From assembly GCA_947624665.1 (NCBI GenBank), contig CANQLK010000014.1, positions 1-19,256 on the forward strand: 19,256 nucleotides of DNA. Reading direction: 5' to 3'. The DNA is from Candidatus Gastranaerophilales bacterium. GTDB taxonomy: Bacteria > Cyanobacteriota > Vampirovibrionia > Gastranaerophilales > Gastranaerophilaceae. Every line of letters starts with the position of its first letter. Position 1 is the first letter of the stretch. Shown here in pieces: positions 13,011-19,256 of the stretch. The notes beneath the pieces were generated by a model. That model worked only from the letters and a program-made list of their open reading frames with translations, was not told the DNA's origin and ran no database searches. The position numbers were made by a program, and so were the translations under genes.

Positions 13011-14009
13011 TTACCTTTTACTTCTTGATAGAGCAAAGCTTACGGAATCCAAAGCTTTAACTTTTTCTCCCAACATAATTTTTTCGGCTTCTTCCAATAT
13101 TTTAACGACATTAAAACCGTTATGACCGTCGCTTCTTGCCTGTTTACCCTGTTCAATACAGTTAAGGAAATGCTGGCACTCCAATTTTAAAGGTTCTATT
13201 TCAATATAATCAAGAACTTCTGTTTTTGATACGGATGGAGAAGTACTTTCAAATATTTGAAGCTTGTTTTCAGCCAAAGTATCATCAAAGATAGCAGTTG
13301 CTTTTGTACCTCTTACCAATAGGTTGACTCTTTTTTGAGGATGAATCCAGCTGTCGGAGATATGAGCAATTATATTATCTTCATACTCAATCGTTACATG
13401 AGTTATATCCATAATATCGTTATTATCGCACGAGGCACCGACAGCGCTAATAACTCTTACGGGTTCTTTACCGAGGATATAACTTGTCATTGAAACATCA
13501 TGAGGAGCCAAGTCCCACATAACACTTCTGTCATTTTTAAAATGATTTATATTAAGTCTGTCACTTTGAACATATCTGATATCACCCAGAGCGCCTTCTG
13601 CTATAAGCATTCTTAAACGGTTAACGGCAGGATGGTACATCAATAAATGCCCTACCATTAAAACCATATTATTTTTTGCAGCAATATCAGTAAGCGATTT
13701 AGCTTCTGCGGAAACAGTGGATATTGGTTTTTCCACATATACATGTTTTCCGGATTCTATAGCCTGTTTTACAATTTTATAATGAGTATGACTAGGTGTA
13801 ACAACAGCTACCGCTTCAATTTCAGGATTAGATAATACCTGTTGTGAATCAGCCGTAATATTTACATCAGGGTACTGTTCTTTCAATTTTTTTCTGTTTT
13901 CTTCATCCAAGTCACAAACAGTATGCAAAGCATTTAAATTATAAAAATTCCTTACGACATTCTTTCCCCATATACCGCAGCCGATGACTGCAACATTATG
14001 CGTTCTCAT
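13011..14009 (-). CDS. Gfo/Idh/MocA oxidoreductase, probably sugar-nucleotide dehydrogenase
   Basis: NAD(P)-dependent dehydrogenase, 332 residues. The Rossmann domain opens with VIGCGIWGKN (residues 8-17); the catalytic EKP is at 93-95, MVGHLLMYHPAV at 118-129 and WDLAPHDVS at 165-173. The combination of CGIWGKN, GH..MYHPA and W-DLAPHD-S is typical of members that oxidise UDP-GlcNAc or UDP-GlcNAc-derived uronic acids (GnnA/WlbA-like); this substrate is inference. First gene of the minus-strand operon, with GGAG nine bases before its ATG and an extended -10 upstream. A role in lipid A or surface glycan synthesis would suit its neighbours. Confidence 0.88.
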   Translation of the reverse strand: MRTHNVAVIGCGIWGKNVVRNFYNLNALHTVCDLDEENRKKLKEQYPDVNITADSQQVLSNPEIEAVAVVTPSHTHYKIVKQAIESGKHVYVEKPISTVSAEAKSLTDIAAKNNMVLMVGHLLMYHPAVNRLRMLIAEGALGDIRYVQSDRLNINHFKNDRSVMWDLAPHDVSMTSYILGKEPVRVISAVGASCDNNDIMDITHVTIEYEDNIIAHISDSWIHPQKRVNLLVRGTKATAIFDDTLAENKLQIFESTSPSVSKTEVLDYIEIEPLKLECQHFLNCIEQGKQARSDGHNGFNVVKILEEAEKIMLGEKVKALDSVSFALSRSKR

Positions 14010-14030
14010 TTCTATACTCCAAAATGTACT

Positions 14031-14039
14031 TATATAACA
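14031..14039 (-). promoter_or_regulatory. Promoter of the Gfo/Idh-to-TPR operon
   Basis: On the - strand, TG-T-TATATA (14039 down to 14031), an extended -10 about 21 bp before the ATG at 14009. It would drive all five genes to 10117, as no gap or terminator is visible between them. Confidence 0.6.
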
Positions 14040-14100
14040 TGAATTTACTTCCGAAATTCTACTTATATTTTAAGAAATAAGAAACAAAAGGTCAAATTAT

Positions 14101-15621
14101 TTAGTTCAAAATATTAATTCTGCCGTCTTTTCTGACTTCAAAAGGTTGAGATAAAGATTTAATATAATCAATAGTAACTTTATCTTTATCATACTCATAG
14201 CGTTCCAAAATATCTTTGTCATCTCTTTTCAGCATAGACAGATTATCACCGCCGTTAACAAGAAATTCATCATATACAGCAGTATATATTCTGTTCGAAT
14301 CAGGATTTTGAGGATCTATGTTTCTTGTTTGACCTGATTTATCAATATAAGAAATCGAAACAAGATTACCTTCCTTATCAAGAGTATAAGATAAACCCGA
14401 AACTTGCATTATACCGGGTTTGTGATTTTTAGCTGATAAAGTTTTTCCACACATTTTTATCGCATCAACCATGTCTTTTTCATTTATTTTTACTTTAAAA
14501 AGTTTATTATTAAACGGAAAGATACTTGAAATATCACGTTCGGTAACAACACCTCGGTCAACGCTTCCTCTGAAATTAGCGGAATTAATAAGAACAACAT
14601 CCGCATTCAAATTTTGTCTTAATGCATCCGAAACAAAATCTGCCCAAGGGTTTTCTTCTGTATTTGTACTTTTCGGAATTTCATCCGCATATCTTAAATT
14701 ACCGATTACGGGAGATTCTCCAAGAATGGAATCAGCAGTTTTTGACATAATAAGGTTTGAAGAATAGTGGTTTGTATCGATTATATTATTTTGAGCTTTG
14801 GAAATTACACCGTTTTCGTTAAATTCCAAATTTAAAATACCGAAATGATTTCCGTCACGACCTGCCTGAGTAATGACGACAGGTTCCCCGGAGGGAGAAT
14901 ACAATAGGTTTTCACCATTTTTTATACCTTCAATCAAATCGTGGGAATGTCCGCCAAGAATAACATCAATACCCACAACTCTTTGTGCAATTTCTTTTTC
15001 GATATCGTTACCTTCATGAGAAAGAAGAATAATTTTATTAATGCCTTGTTGTTTCAACATATCTGCTTCTTGTTGTAGTTCTGCAATTGTTTGTTCTTTA
15101 TCATCAACGGTAATACCTTCGAGTGCCTCTTTCTTTTTAATTCTTTCGACAAGATCGGAAGGCTGAATGCCGATTAAACCGTATTTTTCACCGTTAGGAG
15201 TTTCAAGAATATATGAACGTTTAACCTTTTGAGATAAATCCGAATTCTTATCAGGGAAATTTAAATTCATACCAAGAATTTGAGTTTTGGAATTTTTGAG
15301 TAATTTACCGCAAATAGAAGAAGTAAGGTCAAATTCGTGATTACCCGGGGCTTCTGCCTGAATACCTGCAATATCCAAAAAGCTGGCGGCTGCCATGCTT
15401 CTTTTTTCGTCGCCGCCGATAAACGTATCACCTGAACAGAGTTTTAATAAGTCGGCACCATTTTCTTTAGCCAATTGCTCGGCATGATATCCAGCTGAAA
15501 CAAGCCTTTGCATTTTCGGTATCTGACCGTGCAAATCATTTATGTAGAAAATAGACGTCTTTGTTGATTTTGGAACTGTCTGATTTTTAAAAGAAAGATT
15601 ATTACAAGATAAAATATTCAT
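14101..15621 (-). CDS. 5'-nucleotidase / 2',3'-cyclic phosphodiesterase family protein
   Basis: 506 residues with the two domains of the UshA family. The N-terminal metallophosphoesterase domain has DLHG (D29, H31), SGDTF (D65), GNHEFD (N94, H95), SHEGND (H202) and GGHSHD (H225, H227), the complete dimetal ligand set. The C-terminal substrate-binding domain runs from about 320 (NPWADFVSDALRQN, then INSANFRGS and FPFNN). Relatives hydrolyse nucleotides or UDP-sugars and are usually periplasmic or wall-bound. This one has no recognisable signal peptide: about 22 polar residues precede the first domain. The start is the only plausible ATG, with a weak GAATGAG ribosome binding site. It follows thiL by 81 bases on the same strand. 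Confidence 0.92.
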   Translation of the reverse strand: MNILSCNNLSFKNQTVPKSTKTSIFYINDLHGQIPKMQRLVSAGYHAEQLAKENGADLLKLCSGDTFIGGDEKRSMAAASFLDIAGIQAEAPGNHEFDLTSSICGKLLKNSKTQILGMNLNFPDKNSDLSQKVKRSYILETPNGEKYGLIGIQPSDLVERIKKKEALEGITVDDKEQTIAELQQEADMLKQQGINKIILLSHEGNDIEKEIAQRVVGIDVILGGHSHDLIEGIKNGENLLYSPSGEPVVITQAGRDGNHFGILNLEFNENGVISKAQNNIIDTNHYSSNLIMSKTADSILGESPVIGNLRYADEIPKSTNTEENPWADFVSDALRQNLNADVVLINSANFRGSVDRGVVTERDISSIFPFNNKLFKVKINEKDMVDAIKMCGKTLSAKNHKPGIMQVSGLSYTLDKEGNLVSISYIDKSGQTRNIDPQNPDSNRIYTAVYDEFLVNGGDNLSMLKRDDKDILERYEYDKDKVTIDYIKSLSQPFEVRKDGRINILN

Positions 15622-15684
15622 GATTATTACTCATTCGACTGTACATTCAGATAAAAACGGAGAATTATTTTTTTGTCTGATAAT

Positions 15685-15699
15685 TGTAAAAAATTTACA
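15685..15699. other. Perfect palindrome in the thiL / 5'-nucleotidase gap
   Basis: TGTAAA-AAA-TTTACA, 6-bp arms with a 3-base centre, in the 81-bp gap between thiL and the nucleotidase gene. It could be an operator or a weak hairpin; as pure A/T-rich symmetry it may also be chance. Otherwise I see no clear promoter in this gap. Confidence 0.25.
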
Positions 15700-15702
15700 T
15701 TT

Positions 15703-16653
15703 CTAAAAATGATTAAAAGAATTTTTATTAAATTCATTAGCCGTAATATGTTCGGAAACATTTAAATCATCAATAATAACAGAAGGGTTATTATCTTTAT
15801 TTTCAACATAACCGATACACTTAAACAAATTTTCATCGAGAAGAGAGTATATATCTTCACGAACGCAAATTAAAAGTTCATAGTCTTCACCGCCCCATTT
15901 CACAAAGTTTTTGTAATTAAGATTGTTTCTTAAAGAGTATTGTTTCAGTTCATCAGCAACAGGAACTTTATTAATATCAATTCTAACGGAATGTTTAGAG
16001 GCTAAAGAAATTTTATACAAAGCATCAACAAGGCCGTCAGACGTATCCATAACGGTAATATCCGATTCAACTTTTGAAGCGAGGATAGAAGATTCTTTCA
16101 ATCTTGGAACAGGATTCAAATGTGCATCGATTAATGAATTTTCAGCATATAAGAAATTTGAAAGAGCATGGAATCCTGCGGAAGCGGAGCCGAATTTACC
16201 CGTAACAAGAATAACATCACCTTTTTTTGCATTATTTCTTGCCGCCTGATATAGAGAAACTTTTTTACCTATGGCACAAACGGAAATGACAACCTTATCC
16301 GAACCCGTAATATCGCCACCAATGACTTTTATTCCGTATTGATTGCAAACTTCATTAATTCCTCTGTACAATTCAGAAACAAAAGAATTTGAAGTCATTT
16401 TCGGCAAAGACAAAGAAATTGAAATATATTCGGGTTTAGCAAGTGCGGCAGCCAAATCACTTAAATTAACATTAACTGCTTTTCTGCCAAGAAGATACGG
16501 AGTAGTTGTGTACAAAGAAAAATGTACATCTTCAACCAAAGTATCCTGCGTAAAGAATAAATCATGTTCATCCAAAAAAGCACAATCATTACCGATAAAT
16601 GATTTAAAACTCAACGAATTTTTTATTATATCCAAAAATTCCAATTCTTTCAT
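15703..16653 (-). CDS. thiL: Thiamine-monophosphate kinase
   Basis: Phosphorylates thiamine monophosphate to the cofactor thiamine diphosphate. 316 residues in the PurM/ThiL fold: GNDCAFL at 21-27 (GDDAA in most), TQDTLVEDVHF at 35-45, KAVNVNLSDLAAALA at 58-72, GGDITGSD at 112-119, a VTGKFGSASAGFH loop at 150-162, MDTSDGLVDALYKI at 202-215 and the C-terminal WGGEDYELLI at 253-262. No other thiamine gene is nearby; the transketolase encoded at the end of the window needs the product as cofactor. It appears to be transcribed without a leader: the -10 hexamer ends six bases before the ATG and there is no ribosome binding site. Confidence 0.94.
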   Translation of the reverse strand: MKELEFLDIIKNSLSFKSFIGNDCAFLDEHDLFFTQDTLVEDVHFSLYTTTPYLLGRKAVNVNLSDLAAALAKPEYISISLSLPKMTSNSFVSELYRGINEVCNQYGIKVIGGDITGSDKVVISVCAIGKKVSLYQAARNNAKKGDVILVTGKFGSASAGFHALSNFLYAENSLIDAHLNPVPRLKESSILASKVESDITVMDTSDGLVDALYKISLASKHSVRIDINKVPVADELKQYSLRNNLNYKNFVKWGGEDYELLICVREDIYSLLDENLFKCIGYVENKDNNPSVIIDDLNVSEHITANEFNKNSFNHF

Positions 16654-16659
16654 AAGAAG

Positions 16660-16668
16660 ATTTTAACA
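16660..16668 (-). promoter_or_regulatory. Promoter of thiL, predicting a leaderless mRNA
   Basis: On the - strand, TG-T-TAAAAT (16668 down to 16660), then CTTCTT and ATG. Counting seven bases from the end of the hexamer puts +1 exactly on the A of the start codon at 16653. A TTACAT 19 bp upstream of the hexamer may act as -35. Confidence 0.7.
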
Positions 16669-16709
16669 CACAAAAGTAAAAAATATGTAACAGAAAATAT
16701 AAAAAATGC

Positions 16710-16742
16710 TTTAAATTAAATTCTAATCATGTACAATATAAT
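16710..16742 (+). promoter_or_regulatory. Promoter region of pgi
   Basis: Two overlapping -10 candidates, TACAAT (16732-16737, TTTAAA 16 bp upstream at 16710-16715) and TATAAT (16737-16742). Either gives a short leader ending in the strong AGGTGAGGAG ribosome binding site. It is divergent from the thiL promoter in the same 117-bp gap. Confidence 0.6.
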
Positions 16743-16770
16743 AGAGCCGAAAAAAATAAGGTGAGGAGAG

Positions 16771-18168
16771 ATGATAGAACTAAACTATCAAAATGTCAAA
16801 GAAGAAATTATCGGAAAAGAAAACGGATTAAATACAGAAGAGGAATTCAACAATTATAAATCCGTAATTCATCAAATAATTGCCGATTTAAATTCAAATA
16901 AAGATATTCCCGGCGAGAAGCTTCAGTGGATGAATTTGGGATATAATTCAGAGACAATATGGTATGTAAAAGAATTTGCCGCAATGGTAGAGAACAGATT
17001 TGACAACATATTGATACTAGGACTGGGAGGTTCCGCACTTGGCGGAAAAGCTGTTTGTGAAGCATTACTTCATCCGTATTGGAATTTTTTAACAAAAGAG
17101 CAAAGAAACAACTACCCAAGAATATTTTTTCTTGACAATATTGACCCTGACCAAATGAATGCGCTTTTAAAAATTCTCGATTTAAAAAAGACACTGGTTA
17201 ACGTAATTACAAAATCGGGTTCAACAGCAGAGGTTATGGCTCAATATATGGTAATCAAAGAGTTAATGGAAAAAGAACTCGGGGAAGATTACAGAAAAAA
17301 TATTATTGCTACAACTGACAAAAACATGGGTATATTAAAACAACTTTCTGATCAGGAAGGATATAAAACATTTTTTATACCCGATGATGTTGAAGGAAGA
17401 TTTTCGGTATTTTCGGCAGTAGGACTTTTACCTTTTGCGCTTGTTGGCATTGATATAGAAGAAATGACACAGGGTGTTAAAGATATGGATTTGGCACTTA
17501 AAAATACTGATATTAATTGTAATATAGCAGCACAAAATGCGCTTATTCACTTTTTAATGGATACAAAAAGAAACAAAAAAATATCGGTAATGATGCCTTA
17601 TTCCGACAGACTTCGTTTTGTTGCGGATTGGTATTGCCAATTATGGGCAGAATCACTAGGAAAAGAACTGGATAAAAATAACAATACCGTTCATACGGGA
17701 CAAACACCTATTAAAGCTATAGGAGTTACAGACCAGCACTCTCAAATACAACTTTATAATGAAGGTCCGAACGATAAAATAATAAACTTTTTAAGAGTTA
17801 AAGAATTTGATACAACATTGGATATCCCCAAAATATTTGAATACACGGGAATAAGTTATTTGGGCGGAAAAACGATGAACCAACTGTTTAATGCCGAAGC
17901 TGATTCCACAATGGCATCATTAATAGATTACAAACGTCCGAATGTAACATTAACAATTCCGAAAGTAACACCGTATTATATGGGTCAGCTTTTGTATTTC
18001 TTTGAAGTACAAACGGCAATAGCAGGTGCGCTATATAACATTGATGCGTTTAATCAACCTGGAATAGAACAGTCAAAGAATTACACCTATGCGCTTATGG
18101 GGCGTGTCGGTTATGAAGATTCGGCTAACGAATTAAAACAAAAATTATCAGATACAATTATGTTGTAA
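16771..18168 (+). CDS. pgi: Glucose-6-phosphate isomerase
   Basis: Interconverts glucose 6-phosphate and fructose 6-phosphate in glycolysis and gluconeogenesis. 465 residues, similar in length to the shorter Bacillus-type enzymes rather than the 550-residue E. coli type. Seen are the phosphate-binding LGLGGSALGGKAV (83-95) and ITKSGSTAEV (146-155), VEGRFSVFSAVGLLP (207-221), WAESLGKE with catalytic E295 (292-299), DQHSQ with H323, and QPGIEQSKNY with catalytic K436. The strong GGAG ribosome binding site fixes the start. Its product joins transketolase, two genes on, in sugar-phosphate exchange. Confidence 0.96.
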   Translation: MIELNYQNVKEEIIGKENGLNTEEEFNNYKSVIHQIIADLNSNKDIPGEKLQWMNLGYNSETIWYVKEFAAMVENRFDNILILGLGGSALGGKAVCEALLHPYWNFLTKEQRNNYPRIFFLDNIDPDQMNALLKILDLKKTLVNVITKSGSTAEVMAQYMVIKELMEKELGEDYRKNIIATTDKNMGILKQLSDQEGYKTFFIPDDVEGRFSVFSAVGLLPFALVGIDIEEMTQGVKDMDLALKNTDINCNIAAQNALIHFLMDTKRNKKISVMMPYSDRLRFVADWYCQLWAESLGKELDKNNNTVHTGQTPIKAIGVTDQHSQIQLYNEGPNDKIINFLRVKEFDTTLDIPKIFEYTGISYLGGKTMNQLFNAEADSTMASLIDYKRPNVTLTIPKVTPYYMGQLLYFFEVQTAIAGALYNIDAFNQPGIEQSKNYTYALMGRVGYEDSANELKQKLSDTIML

Positions 18169-18193
18169 TAATTTAGCCTTATTAAATGCATTA

Positions 18194-18202
18194 TGTTAAA
18201 AT
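18194..18202 (+). promoter_or_regulatory. Promoter of the WecG-like gene, predicting a leaderless mRNA
   Basis: Extended -10 TG-T-TAAAAT (18194-18202), seven bases before the ATG at 18210, so +1 falls at 18209-18210. No ribosome binding site is present. The longer frame from ATG 18186 would begin upstream of this promoter. Confidence 0.65.
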
Positions 18203-18209
18203 AAACTAT

Positions 18210-18947
18210 ATGGAAAGAATTACAAAAAAAGTTTTAGGTTATAATGTAGACATTTTAACCTTTGATGATGCGATAACGAAAGTTATCGAAAGCATAAAAA
18301 ATTCGGAAGGAATGCAAATTGTAACAATCAATCCCGAAATGATTGAGCTTGCAAACAGAGATAAAGAGTTTTCAGATGTTTTGAACAATGCCAAATTAAT
18401 AATTCCTGACGGTTCGGGAATAAAACTTGCATTAAAGTTAAAAGGCATAAAACAAGAGCAAATCCCCGGGGTTGATTTTTCAAAAAAGCTGATAGAGATA
18501 TGTTCTAAAGAAAATTATAAAATTGCACTAATCGGCGCAAAAGAAGAAGTAATTGTAAAAACTGTCGAAAATTTAAAAAAAGAATTTCCGAATCTTAACA
18601 TAAGTTACAGTAGAAACGGTTATTTTACACCCGAAGAAGAAAATCAAATCGTAACAGAAATAGAAAACAGCGGAGCGAAGCTGATATTATCGGCACTTGG
18701 TGCGCCAAAACAGGAGATTTTTAACAGAAAATGCAAAGAGCAAATGCCCCAATCCGTATTTATCGGAGTCGGAGGTTCTTTTGACGTTTGGGCAGGTACG
18801 GTGGAAAGAGCGCCTTTGTTATTTAGAAAATTCGGATGTGAATGGATATACAGGACTTTAAAACAGCCAAAGAGAATAAAAAGAATTTATAAAACTTTGC
18901 CTATGTTTCTTATTAAAGTTATAATTGAAGCAATAAAAGAAAAATAA
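18210..18947 (+). CDS. WecG/TagA/CpsF family glycosyltransferase
   Basis: GT26-family enzyme, 245 residues, that moves a sugar such as ManNAc, ManNAcA or glucose onto an undecaprenyl-linked sugar on the inner face of the membrane during surface polysaccharide or wall polymer synthesis. Hallmarks: TINPEM at 39-44, IPDGSGI with the catalytic-type Asp67 at 65-71, IPGVDF at 85-90, GAPKQEIF at 164-171, GVGGSFDVWAG at 186-196 and RAPLLFRKFGCEWIYR at 200-215. The C-terminal basic helix is where such enzymes attach to the membrane. An upstream in-frame ATG at 18186 exists, but the promoter lies between, and family members begin as here. The exact donor sugar is unknown. Confidence 0.9.
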   Translation: MERITKKVLGYNVDILTFDDAITKVIESIKNSEGMQIVTINPEMIELANRDKEFSDVLNNAKLIIPDGSGIKLALKLKGIKQEQIPGVDFSKKLIEICSKENYKIALIGAKEEVIVKTVENLKKEFPNLNISYSRNGYFTPEEENQIVTEIENSGAKLILSALGAPKQEIFNRKCKEQMPQSVFIGVGGSFDVWAGTVERAPLLFRKFGCEWIYRTLKQPKRIKRIYKTLPMFLIKVIIEAIKEK

Positions 18948-18967
18948 CAGTTATTAAAGGAAAAAAA

Positions 18968-19256
18968 ATGATAAAAAAGATTTCCGATACAGAAATTAAC
19001 GAAATTAATAAAATTACGAAAAAAATAAGAAAAGAAATATTGATAATGATACATAATGCGAAATCCGGACATCCGGGTGGAGCGTTATCCTGCGTTGATA
19101 TATTAACAGTATTATTTACAAAATACCTTAAACACTGTCCTGATTGCGAATTAAATCCGAAATACAACCTCAGGGACAGGTTTATATTATCAAAAGGTCA
19201 CGGTTCAGCCGCATTATATGCGATTATGGCACATTGCGGATATTTCAAAGAAGACG
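18968..19256 (+). CDS. Transketolase N-terminal subunit (partial, runs off window)
   Basis: The frame is open from ATG 18968 to the window edge, 96 codons. Residues include NAKSGHPGGALSCVDIL and DRFILSKGHGSAALYAI, the first blocks of the thiamine-diphosphate domain of transketolases; the histidines of SGHPGG and KGHG are the cofactor- and substrate-site ones. The compact N terminus, without the longer helical start of the 660-residue enzyme, suits the split form of about 270 residues whose C-terminal half is normally the next gene, but the end is out of view, so a full-length enzyme is not excluded. AAGGA upstream; 20 bases after the WecG-like stop, likely cotranscribed. Confidence 0.9.
   Translation, partial: MIKKISDTEINEINKITKKIRKEILIMIHNAKSGHPGGALSCVDILTVLFTKYLKHCPDCELNPKYNLRDRFILSKGHGSAALYAIMAHCGYFKED

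Noticed and set aside
12685..13125. Plus-strand 146-codon ORF opposite the phosphatidyltransferase and Gfo/Idh genes
   Set aside because: Spans the junction of two well-supported minus-strand genes; no recognisable protein features.

Overview
The window is a stretch of AT-rich bacterial chromosome, densely coded and mostly housekeeping. I saw no transposase, integrase, CRISPR array, tRNA or rRNA. The likely source is a Gram-negative-type gut bacterium of the Vampirovibrionia/Melainabacteria (Gastranaerophilales) kind. This is inference from base composition, the mix of genes and the flavour of the orphan proteins; no marker gene settles it from sequence alone.

Layout. (1) 1-3335, + strand: 3' part of secY with its terminator, then an adk-map-bifunctional nuclease operon with its own promoter and terminator. 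(2) 3440-4301: a small DUF1858 CxxC protein and rplI (bL9), each with its own promoter and separated by a terminator. (3) 4305-5892: a promoter, a structured leader RNA with a 19-codon ORF, an intrinsic terminator, a second 19-codon ORF and a 439-residue orphan protein. The terminator lies inside the apparent leader of the orphan gene, so this looks like an attenuator or riboswitch-type arrangement. (4) 5896-8957: three tandem paralogous radical SAM enzymes of about 331 residues, each with four conserved cysteines ahead of the CX3CX2C core. (5) 8972-9706, - strand: a Bax inhibitor-1/YccA-family membrane protein. (6) 9829-10085, + strand: a large (about 257 nt) SRP RNA with its own consensus promoter and terminator. 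(7) 10117-14009, - strand: a tight five-gene operon, in transcription order Gfo/Idh sugar-nucleotide-type dehydrogenase, CDP-alcohol phosphatidyltransferase, trmL, nnrD and a TPR protein. (8) 14101-16653, - strand: thiL followed by a 5'-nucleotidase-family protein. (9) 16732-19256, + strand: pgi, a WecG/TagA-family glycosyltransferase and the start of a transketolase N-terminal subunit gene that runs off the window.

Themes. Protein export is represented twice (SecY and SRP RNA). Phospholipid headgroup chemistry, UDP-sugar-type oxidation and a WecG-family transferase point to envelope and surface-glycan synthesis. Adk, NnrD, ThiL, Pgi and transketolase are central metabolism. Promoters are unusually easy to read: a recurrent extended -10 (TG-N-TAWAAT) precedes most operons, and in two cases (thiL and the WecG-like gene) it lies so close to the ATG that the mRNA should be leaderless. 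The most promising places for something undescribed are the leader RNA at about 4340-4487 with its orphan gene, and the radical SAM triplet.
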